From positions 1 through 64,000 of the forward strand of contig NZ_JAJKFV010000030.1 in assembly GCF_020966775.1 (NCBI RefSeq): DNA of 64,000 bases, in the 5' to 3' direction. The DNA is from Rhodopirellula halodulae. GTDB taxonomy: Bacteria > Planctomycetota > Planctomycetia > Pirellulales > Pirellulaceae. Under the pieces are notes generated by a model. It had not been told where the DNA came from, searched no databases, and was given only the letters and a program-made list of their open reading frames with translations. The stretch's first letter is position 1. Every line of letters starts with the position of its first letter. Shown here piece by piece: positions 52,765 through 61,985 of the stretch. The position numbers were made by a program, and so were the translations under genes.

Positions 52765-53823
52765 ATGGCGACCATCCGTCCCTTCCGAAATTCTGATCTC
52801 CCCGGATTGTTTGACGTTTGGATGCGTCACTGGGAATCCACCGGCCAAGTACCACCGGTCAGCGTTTCGATTTTGGAACGAGCCGTTCTGTCCCGAACGT
52901 TTTTTCGTCCCGACAGTTTGCTGGTGGCAGAGCATGGTGGCGATGTCGTTGGATGGTGCCACCAATTTTCTGACGATTGGCAATCGCCTTCACCTGAGAT
53001 GCTGGGGCCTGATTCGAAACATGATTTGGAGTCGGTCCCGGAGGTCGACGCGGTTCCCACCAGCCTCGTTGCAGCGATTTGTTTCGCGGGCGAAGCCGGA
53101 CTGGCGATGTGCGACGCGTTGCTCACGGAAACGATGAAGCAAGCTGCGGATGCGGGTGTCAAACGCATGTGCGTCGGCCCCGTTCGAGATGCCCGCAATG
53201 GATACGGTGGCTTGCCGCCCATCGGCCACGGTTTGGGAATTCCGGTCACTGACGCTCGAGTTGCGTCGCTACTTTCTCGACATGGTTTTCATGTCGCTCG
53301 CAGTTTGGTGCGGATGGTCGTCAACACGTCGACCTATCGTCCGCCCATGAACCGAGAGTTTTTGAAACTGCGTCGGTCCACGCGGATCGATCGTTTACCG
53401 TTGCTTCCGCTGAACAACCGCACCGCGGTCGCGATGAGCCATTTCGACATGGAACGCAATGTTTTGATGGACCATCAAAGCAACGGAGAGCTTGCCGCGA
53501 TCGATTTGTGGGTCGGCGACCCAGAAGGTCACGTGATGGATGGTGCCCGGTCCATCTTGTCGCTGCGGTTGATGCATCCAGTGGAGCTCAACGGTTTCCC
53601 TGCCCCACAACCTAAAAAGGGGTTTGTCACATCGATGGCGGAACGAGAACTTTCCACCCACGAGCAATTCTTGGTCGCCTCGATCATTCAGTCGCTCGCG
53701 AACCGCCAGATCTTCACCGTGGAAACCGCGATCGACGCCAACGCCGTGAAGCTCAAGGACCAGTTCCTCTACCTCAACTTCCAAGAACACGAACAAGGCC
53801 GTCAGTGGGAGCGAGATCTCTGA
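52765..53823 (+). CDS. GNAT-family acetyltransferase-like protein
   Basis: 352 residues. The N-terminus ATIRPFRNSDLPGLFDVWMRHW and SLLVAEHGGDVVGWCHQF are the first strands of a GNAT domain, and DARVASLLSRHGFHVARSLVRM looks like the C-terminal part of such a domain. A second half (LLPLNNRTAVAMSHFDMERNVL onward) resembles a degenerate second GNAT repeat. The acetyl-CoA loop is weak. Cytoplasmic; substrate unknown. Confidence 0.65.
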   Translation: MATIRPFRNSDLPGLFDVWMRHWESTGQVPPVSVSILERAVLSRTFFRPDSLLVAEHGGDVVGWCHQFSDDWQSPSPEMLGPDSKHDLESVPEVDAVPTSLVAAICFAGEAGLAMCDALLTETMKQAADAGVKRMCVGPVRDARNGYGGLPPIGHGLGIPVTDARVASLLSRHGFHVARSLVRMVVNTSTYRPPMNREFLKLRRSTRIDRLPLLPLNNRTAVAMSHFDMERNVLMDHQSNGELAAIDLWVGDPEGHVMDGARSILSLRLMHPVELNGFPAPQPKKGFVTSMAERELSTHEQFLVASIIQSLANRQIFTVETAIDANAVKLKDQFLYLNFQEHEQGRQWERDL

Positions 53824-54126
53824 TCAAGTGAAAGCGTTACGAGCACTCAAACAAGCTCCCAACCACCAGAGACCGTTCAAATAATAACTCGACGTACCGA
53901 AATTCGTCCAAAATCAACGTAGCAAAATTCGTCAAGAATTTCGTCATGCTAGTTTAGCGATCAAGAATCTCCAAGACTTGCGTTGCGGTTGTTGGGAACG
54001 CCTTGGGGGCCCATGCCCTCGTCGACCGATCTGAAGTCTCGGCTCAATGATGTGGCGAACCTCGCATGATTGCACGCAATTTTTCGTCAGCAGCCAGCAA
54101 GGGCGTCTTCATCTTGGCTCGCCTGG
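53824..54126 (+). other. 303-bp gap with an A/T-rich repeated motif
   Basis: No gene. The segment 53898-53946 is A/T-rich and repeats AAATTCGTC / AATTTCGTC three times, part of which (AATTCGTCAAGAATTTCGTC) can pair with itself. No function is assigned. The following 100 bases resemble ordinary intergenic sequence. Confidence 0.45.
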
Positions 54127-54661
54127 TCAAGTAGCGTTTAGCTGAGGTTCGAGTTCAAGTGGCAGTTTCCAATTCAGCTCTTTGACCTTTTCGAATTGCC
54201 TCCGTCGTTCTTTCGAATTGACTCGCAATTGGACGCCGTTCCGCTGGTCGGCATTGAGGCGCTTGATCCGTTCGCTGCTACGCTGACTTTCCTCAGTAAG
54301 GGTCGACATCCTGGATCGTAATTGATCGATCACCGAATCAGGCAGGTCCACCCGTCCTAGTTCTACTTTGAGCAATTCCCGCTCTTCGTGAATATCGAAA
54401 GCCTCAAGGTACTCAATGACCCGGAACATTTGAAACGCTCGACGTCGCCTCATTTCGTACGTCGCAATCGCATCGAAATTTGCAACGGGTGCTACAGTTT
54501 CGACCATCCGCTTCCGCTGTTCGTCCCACTTGCGAATGATCGTTCTGACTTCAGTAATTTTTTGGCATCAGTGCACGACCGTCGCCTTTTGCTGGCTTTG
54601 CATGCCCGAAGGTGGCGCCGGTCACCAGCAAGGCAATCGTCAGAATATGAGTTCGGCTCAT
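54127..54661 (-). pseudogene. Exported helical protein broken by a single-base frameshift
   Basis: The first part, from ATG 54661, reads a signal peptide (SRTHILTIALLVTGATFGHA) and KPAKGDGRALMPKNY, then stops at 54551. The second part, ending at 54127, starts near ATG 54507 in another frame. Its frame extends upstream through EVRTIIRKWDEQRKR with no stop, up to the A6 run at 54558-54563. Removing one A from that run joins the two as LMPKITEVRTIIRKWDEQ, giving one exported protein of about 177 residues, helical and charged. The run is prone to slippage, so sequencing error, decay or a programmed +1 shift are all possible. Confidence 0.65.
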
Positions 54662-54750
54662 CAATGAATCTCGTGAGGCGTCGTTTCGAAAGTCTTGACG
54701 GCTTTCGTTGCGTTTGTGAGGGCGAAAACTGATGGCGACCGATGTGCCTG

Positions 54751-55665
54751 TCATTCGCTTGGGGCGGTTGGAGGCATGGTTTGTTTGTCGTTTCGCTTGA
54801 CCATGGCTCGATAGATCGTTTGGTCGATGGTTTGTGAGAGGAAGGTGACGCTGCCGTCTCCTTTGGCAACGTTGGCTCCGCCGAAGTGCAGGCTACCCAG
54901 TCCGCTGATGGTCTCGTCGGCGTTGATTGCTTCGCCGGCATTTCGTAGCGTGGCTCGGGTTCCACTTGTCCAGCCCAAGCCGTCGGGCGACGAGCGTTTC
55001 TCACCTAGCAGGATGGTCGTTGAAAGTCCGTCGATCACCCCATCTTTCGAAACCCAACTGTTGGCGAACAACAGACCGTCGTCCAGCGATCCGATTGGGG
55101 TGTCCGTGGAATCATGTAGCCCTGCATAGCTGCTGTGCATCAAGGTGGAATCGTCAGCGGGACATCGGAACACGGGCACCGTGGTTTCGCGAATCAGCCG
55201 ATTGGATTCGGCGTAGATGCTGGCGTCTTGATCAACGCTTTGAAACAGTCCAATTTGGTCGAGATGCGGTAGCACGGCGATCGACCAACTGTGGTGATAA
55301 CCATCTGGTTCACTGGAGATCTCAATTTCGGCGGTCGGTGTGCCGGCTAACTCTGATCCAGCCTCTGGCCACTCAAGGAACGTCGCGTTGAACGTTGCCG
55401 TTCCGCTGGGCAGGTGATCGTTGTCCGTGCTGTAGGCCTGAATCGCCATCGCCAATCGCACCAGGTTTTGTTCGCAATTGCTGCGCCGCGTGAGCTCTCG
55501 CATGTTGCGAACGAAAGGGATCGATAGTGCCAGCAAGACGAACACAATCAGCACGACCACGATTACTTCTATCCATGACACGCCGGATCGAGATCGAGTT
55601 GAGCTGCATGGCCTCGATGGAAGAACGTTGGTGGTTGGTTCGCAAGGACCGAGGTGACCAAGCAT
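54751..55665 (-). CDS. DUF1559 prepilin-like protein
   Basis: About 304 residues from ATG 55665. A type IV-pilin-like helix (RSGVSWIEVIVVVLIVFVLLALSIPFV) lies near the N-terminus after an atypical leader of about 30 residues, and the canonical GFTLVE cleavage site is GVSWIE here. It is followed by RRSNCEQNLVRLAMAIQAYSTDN, SWSIAVLPHLDQ and VPVFRCPADD, and ends GLGSLHFGGANVAKGDGSVTFLSQTID, the H-x-G-x-A-N-x-x-x-x-DGS motif of DUF1559. Such pseudopilins are abundant in planctomycetes. It starts on the same strand as the frameshifted gene that follows. Confidence 0.85.
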   Translation of the reverse strand: MLGHLGPCEPTTNVLPSRPCSSTRSRSGVSWIEVIVVVLIVFVLLALSIPFVRNMRELTRRSNCEQNLVRLAMAIQAYSTDNDHLPSGTATFNATFLEWPEAGSELAGTPTAEIEISSEPDGYHHSWSIAVLPHLDQIGLFQSVDQDASIYAESNRLIRETTVPVFRCPADDSTLMHSSYAGLHDSTDTPIGSLDDGLLFANSWVSKDGVIDGLSTTILLGEKRSSPDGLGWTSGTRATLRNAGEAINADETISGLGSLHFGGANVAKGDGSVTFLSQTIDQTIYRAMVKRNDKQTMPPTAPSE

Positions 55666-55863
55666 TGGAGGGCAGCGGGATGTACGAGTGATGAGAAACG
55701 TCAGCGGCGAAATGGAGCTTGGAATGAGCAACGTCCTGGCTGACGGGAGAGTACTCGTGCCAGTTTATCAGTGAGCGCAGGAGGGGATAGTGATGGTGGG
55801 TAGGGAGTCGAAGCTCTTGACGAGCTTCGCCACGGGGTGGTGGAGAGCAGGGAGGAGCGATGG

Positions 55864-56643
55864 CTAGGCGGCGTCGCGGTGGTCGGACCAATCGTTTTTT
55901 CGATCGGGCTCGGCAAGTTCTTGGAACGCTTGGTCACTCGCTGTTGGTTCGATTTCTGAGCGTTCCACCGCTGGTTCGCTGCTCTCTTGGTTCGCGGGTT
56001 CGACCGTGGATTCAGTGGAGGGTTCGACAGGCAAAGACTCGGCAGCTTGCTCGGCCTGGTCCGCAGTTTCTAATTCGGCCTCGTCGTCCTGGCCGGCTTC
56101 GCGTTCGTCCAGGTCACGTTCCAATCGGGCTCGTTCGCTTTCCCATTCCAGCATCCACGCTTTCGCGGAATCCAATTTGGGGATCTCGTTGAGCAGAACT
56201 TCAGCGGCGTTCAATCGTCCGGTGTGACGCAACACGGCGGCGAGCATCAACAAAGCGGGCGGGTCCCGAGGTTCAATCGACAATCCTGCTGTCAACGCCT
56301 CTTCTGCCTGGGCGTAATTGCCCGTTAAATAGGCGGCTTGAGCTTCCGCGAAACGATCCGGTTGCTCGCTGACTTGGCGTGGCGTCAGCAACAGAGGCAA
56401 TTCGCGAATCGAGCGGATCGTCAGCACCACCCAGGCGGCGAATAGGATCCAGCATGCCAGCATCACCAGCGCTCCGGAAATCCAACCGGGATAGATGAAT
56501 TTCGCGATCAGCAATGAATTGACGACGACGGCGAAAGCGATCGCCGATGGCAAGGCTGAGAGTCGTCCACGCCACCACAATTCCGACATCCCCGGCCACA
56601 GGCACGTCCAATAATGTTTCGCTTGGATCGACACGATTTCCAT
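55864..56643 (-). CDS. Membrane TPR protein with an acidic disordered tail
   Basis: 259 residues. Two membrane segments (ALPSAIAFAVVVNSLLIAKFIY and GALVMLACWILFAAWVVLTI) are followed by about three TPR helices (EAQAAYLTGNYAQAEEALTAGLSIEP and PALLMLAAVLRHTGRLNAAEVLL), then a Glu/Ser/Ala-rich tail of about 90 residues (STESTVEPANQESSEPAVE). Divergent from the AEC transporter 98 bases away. Function unknown. Confidence 0.75.
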   Translation of the reverse strand: MEIVSIQAKHYWTCLWPGMSELWWRGRLSALPSAIAFAVVVNSLLIAKFIYPGWISGALVMLACWILFAAWVVLTIRSIRELPLLLTPRQVSEQPDRFAEAQAAYLTGNYAQAEEALTAGLSIEPRDPPALLMLAAVLRHTGRLNAAEVLLNEIPKLDSAKAWMLEWESERARLERDLDEREAGQDDEAELETADQAEQAAESLPVEPSTESTVEPANQESSEPAVERSEIEPTASDQAFQELAEPDRKNDWSDHRDAA

Positions 56644-56741
56644 CGCATCAGAGATACGAAATGCGATCGATCCGTGACAAGCCGAAACGGGTTGCTGGCC
56701 GATCGGGACGCGAACGTTTGTTCAGATCGGGAGCAGGTAAA

Positions 56742-57746
56742 ATGACCGCCGAAGCCTTCGCGATCATCGTCAGCAGTGTGCTGGGTGTGTTCCTGGTGAT
56801 GGGCATTGGTGCGCTCTGTCGTGTGCAGCACTGGCTGACGCATCAAGCCGACGTGTCGCTGGCGAAGTTAACAGCCAAGGTGTTGCTGCCTTGTTTGTTC
56901 TTGGATCGCATCTTGGGCGACCCCACGCTCAGCTCGCTCGGTGACGCTTGGTTGCCGCCGACGCTTGGGTTTTCGATCACCACCTTCGGATTCGTTGCCG
57001 CCTGGTACGTTGCCAAGACGATCGGTCCATTTGTGGGGCTAAAGACGGACCCGCAGCAACGTGCGTTCGCGCTGTGTGCGGGGATTTGCAACTATGGATA
57101 CATCCCGTTGCCTTTGGCACAAATCACATATCCCAACGCGGAAGTCGAGATGATCCTGCACAATGTCGGAGTCGACTTGTCGCTGTGGAGCGTCGGTGTG
57201 GCGATCGTCACTGGCAGTGGGAAGGTCAAGCCAAATCAACCGCTTTCGTTGTGGCGAAAGAACTGGGAACGAATTCGCCCCGTGGCGACGAGTGCGCCTC
57301 TGATTGCCGTCGTCGTTGCGTTGACGATTCGTTCGCTGGGCATCGAAACCTACATTCCGAAATCGGCGATGCGTTCGGTTGGCTTGCTGGCCGCCAGTTC
57401 CATCCCGCTGGGGTTGTTGCTGAGTGGAGCGATCTTGGTGGACTTTTTGCGAGCCGCCGATTGGTCCGGCTCGGCACCCGTGATTGGTTTGGCGGTTGGT
57501 TTTCGTCAGCTCTTCATGCCCATTGTGATGCTGGGCATCGCGGGGATTACGATCAGCAGCACCGATCTGAAGCAAGTCTTGCTGTTGGAAGCCGCGATGC
57601 CATCCGCCGTCTTCCCAATCGTACTGACGCGGCTCTATGAAGGCGACACGGCCACGGCGTTGCGAGTCGTTTTGTCGACTTCGCTTTTGGGGATCGTCTT
57701 GATTCCCGTGTGGATGGCGATCGGTGCTTGGTGGTTGGCGGTCTAG
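56742..57746 (+). CDS. AEC-family (auxin efflux carrier-like) transporter
   Basis: 334 residues from ATG 56742. The frame continues to 56547, which has no membrane character. About ten membrane segments in the 5+5 arrangement. Landmarks: LTAKVLLPCLFLDRIL (first repeat), ICNYGYIPLPLAQI, NVGVDLSLWSVGVAIV, AASSIPLGLLLSGAIL (second repeat, with the SxPL motif) and EAAMPSAVFPIVLTRLY with the conserved AMP. It probably exports or imports a small carboxylate. Inner membrane. Confidence 0.88.
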   Translation: MTAEAFAIIVSSVLGVFLVMGIGALCRVQHWLTHQADVSLAKLTAKVLLPCLFLDRILGDPTLSSLGDAWLPPTLGFSITTFGFVAAWYVAKTIGPFVGLKTDPQQRAFALCAGICNYGYIPLPLAQITYPNAEVEMILHNVGVDLSLWSVGVAIVTGSGKVKPNQPLSLWRKNWERIRPVATSAPLIAVVVALTIRSLGIETYIPKSAMRSVGLLAASSIPLGLLLSGAILVDFLRAADWSGSAPVIGLAVGFRQLFMPIVMLGIAGITISSTDLKQVLLLEAAMPSAVFPIVLTRLYEGDTATALRVVLSTSLLGIVLIPVWMAIGAWWLAV

Positions 57747-57808
57747 TCTGCGTTGACAAGGCCATCCGGGCTTCGCGAAGGAAACCGACTCGGCTCGCGA
57801 AAGTTCCG

Positions 57809-58411
57809 CTACCAACGAGCTTCCATTTGGCTGACGATGCGGTTGGCGAGGTCTTCGATTGCCTTCTGCGTTGCCGTGTCGATTGATTGGCCGGCCTCAG
57901 GAACAAAACGCTCGTCTTGGCTGAAGAGGATCGTCAAATCATCGGTGGGAACGATGGAGTTCTTCATCAGCAAGCGTCCTTGGCGATCCGACCATGATGC
58001 GCGAACTTGGATGGCGGCGTCCAATGCACGCACGTAGTCCGCATCATTTTCGGTCAACACCCGTTTCGTTTCGTTGACAACTTCGCAACGAAGCACGGTG
58101 TCGGCGAGCGGGTCAGCGGTGGCTTTGTATGGCGTTCGCAGTTCAATTTCTTTGATGACCGCTTCCGTGAGTCGCACACCCAAGTCTTCGCGAAACGTTG
58201 CGTTGCGAATGATAGGAACGTGAACCGTGCGAATGTTCTGCGGAAACAAAGCCGTGTTGCCAAGTTGATAAGGCGCACAACCACTGAGTAGGCAAACGCC
58301 GACCCAACACAGCAGGTGACGCCAAAGAGCGTTCTGCAGACGAGTGCCCGTTGGTTCGGTACGTTGTGTCAAGCGTTCGTTCATGGTCGTTATGAAGGCC
58401 GCTTGGCTCAT
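57809..58411 (-). CDS. lptE: LptE-like lipopolysaccharide-assembly lipoprotein
   Basis: 200 residues (ATG 58411 overlaps the preceding gene by 4 bases; ATG 58384 is the alternative). The lipobox LCWVGVCLLSGC is followed by APYQLGNTALFPQNIRTVHVPIIRN, VRLTEAVIKEIELR, VNETKRVLTENDADYVRALDAAIQV and AIEDLANRIVSQME, the strand/helix order of LptE, the outer-membrane partner of LptD. A family assignment is fair, but planctomycete LptE is divergent. It is coupled to the upstream BamD-like gene. Confidence 0.8.
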   Translation of the reverse strand: MSQAAFITTMNERLTQRTEPTGTRLQNALWRHLLCWVGVCLLSGCAPYQLGNTALFPQNIRTVHVPIIRNATFREDLGVRLTEAVIKEIELRTPYKATADPLADTVLRCEVVNETKRVLTENDADYVRALDAAIQVRASWSDRQGRLLMKNSIVPTDDLTILFSQDERFVPEAGQSIDTATQKAIEDLANRIVSQMEARW

Positions 58412-59616
58412 CGGTAGATCGACTCGTTTTTCTTACCGGATGGCGAGTTGAACTTGGTTTCCAGCGGCGGCGAACGGCGGCTGTCCGGGAAAGCTCGCTT
58501 CAGCAGCGTTGCGGTCATTCGTTCAGCGGGGACATCGGGATAAGACGAGATCGCTTCCAGGCGTTCACGGGCTCGGTCGGCAAACGGTGTGCTGGGGTAG
58601 TCTCGCAAGATCTTTTGATAGTGAACTCGAGCCGCGCCGTATTCGGACCGCTTCTCACGGTAGATCGCGCGGTCGTTCAGCTTTTCTGCCCGACGGAAAG
58701 CGACTTCCGCGGCCGCACGTGCGACCATTTCAGATGTCTCTGGATCCTGCAGGCGATCGGGAAAGCGTTCGCGAGTTTGGCGAACCAGCTTGTCAGCTTC
58801 TTCCAGCATCAGACCGCTGTACTTCGGCCCGGCAAAGACTTCGAGCTTGCAGCGAATGCCCATCAAGTGAGCGTTGAAAAAGTGGTCGCTTTCGGGGAAG
58901 GTTTCTCGCAAGTCAGTCAGGAATTCATCGGCCATTTCGAATTCGCCCTGACGCATGTATTCCACCGCGGCGGCCATGGTGGCATCGTCCGCTAAGCGTC
59001 CGGTTGGATTGTCGTATCGGATTTGGTCCAACACTCGCACCGCGTGTCCTTCGGTGTCCAACCGTGGGCGGCTGGCGTCAAACAGGTTCAGCTTGAACCA
59101 ATCGTCCGAGGTCGCTTTTTCGGTGTCGATCCAGTACTGCGAGATCGAAAAGGCACGTGCGGCAGCTTGGTCGACGTGGCGGTTGTTGGGGAACTCTTTG
59201 TTCAGTCGTTCGTAAACGTCCGCGGCATCGGGCAATTGGTCCGAGAAGAACAAACTCTCCGCTTGCATGAACATCGCGTCTTGTGCCAACGCGGATTCGG
59301 GTTGCGCGTCGGCGGCACGGGCAAACAACTTCGCGGCTTTGGCAAAGTCTTTCTTTTCGGATCCTTCGGTCTCGCCGTCGCGTTGGGTTTGATTCATTCG
59401 CGCGGCTGCGGAGCGAAACAATTGGTCCCCTTCTTGATACAGCTCGCGTGCTCGTTCCGCATCGGGTTGCTCCCGCATGGTCAGGTATCGCAACGCTCGA
59501 TCGGTGGTGTCTTTGGTGGAATCCCAAAAACCGGTTTGAGCGTGCAGCGTTTGAGTTCCCGGCCAAGGAACGACACCGACAAACAAAACGAGTAAAAGCG
59601 TGCGGCAGGACGTCAC
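58408..59616 (-). CDS. BamD-like exported TPR protein
   Basis: 402 residues. Signal peptide SCRTLLLVLFVGVVPWPGTQTLHA. The TPR-like units have the BamD/YfiO style: AKLFARAADAQPESALAQDAMFMQAES, AADVYERLNKEFPNNRHVDQAAARAF, ADEFLTDLRETFPESDHFFNAHLM and AARVHYQKILRDYPSTPFADRARERL. There is no lipobox, unlike true BamD, so the protein may be soluble or a variant. It lies upstream of lptE with ATG/TGA overlap, placing it in outer-membrane biogenesis. Confidence 0.75.
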   Translation of the reverse strand: MTSCRTLLLVLFVGVVPWPGTQTLHAQTGFWDSTKDTTDRALRYLTMREQPDAERARELYQEGDQLFRSAAARMNQTQRDGETEGSEKKDFAKAAKLFARAADAQPESALAQDAMFMQAESLFFSDQLPDAADVYERLNKEFPNNRHVDQAAARAFSISQYWIDTEKATSDDWFKLNLFDASRPRLDTEGHAVRVLDQIRYDNPTGRLADDATMAAAVEYMRQGEFEMADEFLTDLRETFPESDHFFNAHLMGIRCKLEVFAGPKYSGLMLEEADKLVRQTRERFPDRLQDPETSEMVARAAAEVAFRRAEKLNDRAIYREKRSEYGAARVHYQKILRDYPSTPFADRARERLEAISSYPDVPAERMTATLLKRAFPDSRRSPPLETKFNSPSGKKNESIYR

Positions 59617-59734
59617 GAGTAGCTTCCTTCGGTCAAGTTCGAAATGACACGTTGGAGATACCGCACCGGACCGGTTCGACGCCAGACCGAAATGTGCGGC
59701 AGCGATTCCGCCATTTCTGTCTTTCGTTGCCGCT

Positions 59735-60559
59735 CTAACCGGGAAGTTTGTCGGGCAGGAACGGTTGCATTCGCGGCGTGTGGCCGATCAGCGCTTCCAA
59801 GGTGCGATTGAGCAACCCCCGCAGGTCCCCGTAAGCCTCCGCACTCAAAGGAGGAAACAACGACGCGAGCGGAAACCGTTTCGGCCGGGAATCGGTTTCG
59901 ACATCAGCGGAAGAGTCATCCGCGTTTTCGATTCCGGGGTCGCTGGCCAAAACTCGCAATGCGTCGAGGGCTTCCCAGCTCGCGGTCATCAAGTGCGTTT
60001 GCGACGGCCGGCAAGTTTCACACACCACGCCGCCGCCGATCAACGAGAACGAGGCCCGCCGTCGCTGCCGCTGAACCACTCGGCCGCACACGGTGCACTG
60101 CTGCGTCGAGGGTGCATGCCCGAGCAAACGCAAACACTGCGCGTCAAACGCCAGCAATGTTTTCGCAACGGGGCCATCGCCATCGATCATCCCCATCGCC
60201 GCGAGCGTCATGTCGAACAATTCGCGGTGCGGATCGTCATCATCGATCATCAGACGCAGCATTTCCGCGATGTAGTACCCAGCGTGCAGTCGTTCCAAGG
60301 AACGCTGTGCTCCGCGAAAACGGCGGCGAAGTTTGGATTCCGTCAACAGGTCCAGCGCATCGCCTGGTTTGTCGATCAAAGAAATCGAACACACCGACAA
60401 CAGATCCAGCGACCCTTCAAACGGCCCCTTCAAACGCCGGGCTCCTTTGGCCAAAGCCGAAATTCGGCCCAGGTCTTTCGTGAGCAACGTGACGATGAGA
60501 CTCGTTTCGCTGAACTCCACCGTTCGCAGAACGATTGCGGTGGTCGAATGATTTGCCAT
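59735..60559 (-). CDS. recO: DNA repair protein RecO
   Basis: 274 residues from ATG 60559 (the frame opens at 60610). N-terminal OB domain (TTAIVLRTVEFSETSLIVTLLT, then DLGRISALAKGARRLKGPFEG), a helical middle (HAGYYIAEMLRLMI), and the zinc site CTVCGRVVQRQRRRASFSLIGGGVVCETC. It anneals single strands and loads RecA with RecR. First of a minus-strand run with the BamD-like gene 118 bases downstream. Confidence 0.92.
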   Translation of the reverse strand: MANHSTTAIVLRTVEFSETSLIVTLLTKDLGRISALAKGARRLKGPFEGSLDLLSVCSISLIDKPGDALDLLTESKLRRRFRGAQRSLERLHAGYYIAEMLRLMIDDDDPHRELFDMTLAAMGMIDGDGPVAKTLLAFDAQCLRLLGHAPSTQQCTVCGRVVQRQRRRASFSLIGGGVVCETCRPSQTHLMTASWEALDALRVLASDPGIENADDSSADVETDSRPKRFPLASLFPPLSAEAYGDLRGLLNRTLEALIGHTPRMQPFLPDKLPG

Positions 60560-61326
60560 GAAAGGATTGCTGTTTCGGATCCAACCGGAAACGGACGCCG
60601 CAGACGGCACCGACGAGTGTCAGAGCCTGCAAAGATGGCGAGGAACCAACGATGGACCGCCAGCGTCAAACGCACATCGTAGAGACGAACTGTTCCCGGA
60701 GGGAGTGCGAGGAACTCTGAAACACGCAGCCGTTACATGCAAATCCCATTACTCCTGCGCACCCCGTCCGGAAACAGTCCGTCATTGATCTGTTGACGAA
60801 AGTTCCGCAAACGACGTTGCCACGCATTGCTGGCAAGAGAGAATGTGATCGCGTCACCATCGCTGGGCGACTGTGACATTCCCCGTTGCAAGCTTCCGGT
60901 ATGCGGGCTTCCTTTTCGTGGAATCGTTCATTTTGAGCGTCCAATATAGGACACCAAGACTTGATGATGTTGTCTTGAAGATGACAGTGAAGCCATCCAA
61001 CAGAGTGGATTCCACCAAAAGCTTGTTTAGTTTAGCCCGTTCCCCTCGCGAAGAAACCTTTGCCCTCCCAAACTGCCCAATTCTCTCCGTCTAACGCGCG
61101 GCATACAACCACCATTCTAAAATACAGCCGTTGGTTGCAACCGTGGGACCGGGATTGCTTGCCGAAAAGCGTTTTGCTTGCTTCCCGGACACCGCTGAAA
61201 CGCCATCGTTTTGATCGCACTGTTCGGTCCGAGCGGTGATCACGCTCCGGGGTTCCCGACCCGATCGGCGACGCGCATACTGCCGCATCTTCCGTCCGAT
61301 ACCTTCCTCCACAAAAGTGAATTTCG
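60560..61326 (+). other. 767-bp gap without a supported gene
   Basis: Between recO (leftward) and tpx (rightward). Several frames of 60-92 codons exist on both strands but have neither signal peptides nor recognisable motifs, and they conflict with one another. The tpx promoter is expected near 61230-61320. No tRNA or small-RNA structure was recognised by eye. Confidence 0.45.
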
Positions 61327-61845
61327 ATGAGTCAAAGCGGTGTGATCACGTTCAAAGGCAATCCAATGACTCTGGCGGGCAGCGATCTGGCCATCGGCCA
61401 ATCCGCCCCCGACTTCAGCCTTCACTACGCACACGAAGGTTTGAAGGAATTGAAACTGTCCGATCTTCAGGGCAAGCCATCCATCATCAGCGTCGTTCCT
61501 AGCTTGGACACGCCCACCTGTGCCATCCAAACCAAAAAGTTCAACGAGCAATTGGCAGCACTTGGCGACAAGGTCAACGCGGTCACCGTCAGCCGCGATT
61601 TGCCGTTCGCACAAGCGCGTTTCTGCGGTGCTGAAAACATCAACATGCGAACCGCCAGCGACTATCAAACGCATGCCTTCGGCGAAGACTACGGTGTCGA
61701 AATCGAAGAGCTGAAGTTGCTGAGCCGCGCGGTCATCGTTTTGGATGCCGACGGCAAAGTCGTCTACAAACAAATCGTTCCTGAAGTGACCGAAGAGCCG
61801 AACTACGACGGCGCGTTGGAAGCTCTCAACGACCTGTTGGGCTGA
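61327..61845 (+). CDS. tpx: Thiol peroxidase Tpx
   Basis: 172 residues. Atypical 2-Cys peroxiredoxin. GVITFKGNPMTLAG is the Tpx start, SLDTPTCAIQTKKFN holds the peroxidatic Cys65, and DLPFAQARFCGAENI the resolving Cys100, matching Cys61/Cys95 of the E. coli enzyme. YGVEIEELKLLSRAVIVLDADGKVVYKQIVPEVTEEPNY completes the signature. It reduces lipid and alkyl hydroperoxides using thioredoxin. No exported signal, so cytoplasmic. Confidence 0.95.
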   Translation: MSQSGVITFKGNPMTLAGSDLAIGQSAPDFSLHYAHEGLKELKLSDLQGKPSIISVVPSLDTPTCAIQTKKFNEQLAALGDKVNAVTVSRDLPFAQARFCGAENINMRTASDYQTHAFGEDYGVEIEELKLLSRAVIVLDADGKVVYKQIVPEVTEEPNYDGALEALNDLLG

Positions 61846-61985
61846 TCGTTGTTGGGCTGATTGCCACCCAAGTAAATGCGGACGCGTGGATCGGGGACTG
61901 GCCACGTCCTCGATCGACGCGTTGACCTTCGCGGCTTTCGCCGTTTTTCTCGTTCCTGTTATCTGATTTCAAAGGACATCCTTCG

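Noticed and set aside
60666-61312. Several short frames in the recO-tpx gap
   Set aside because: None has a motif, signal peptide or consistent coding pattern.
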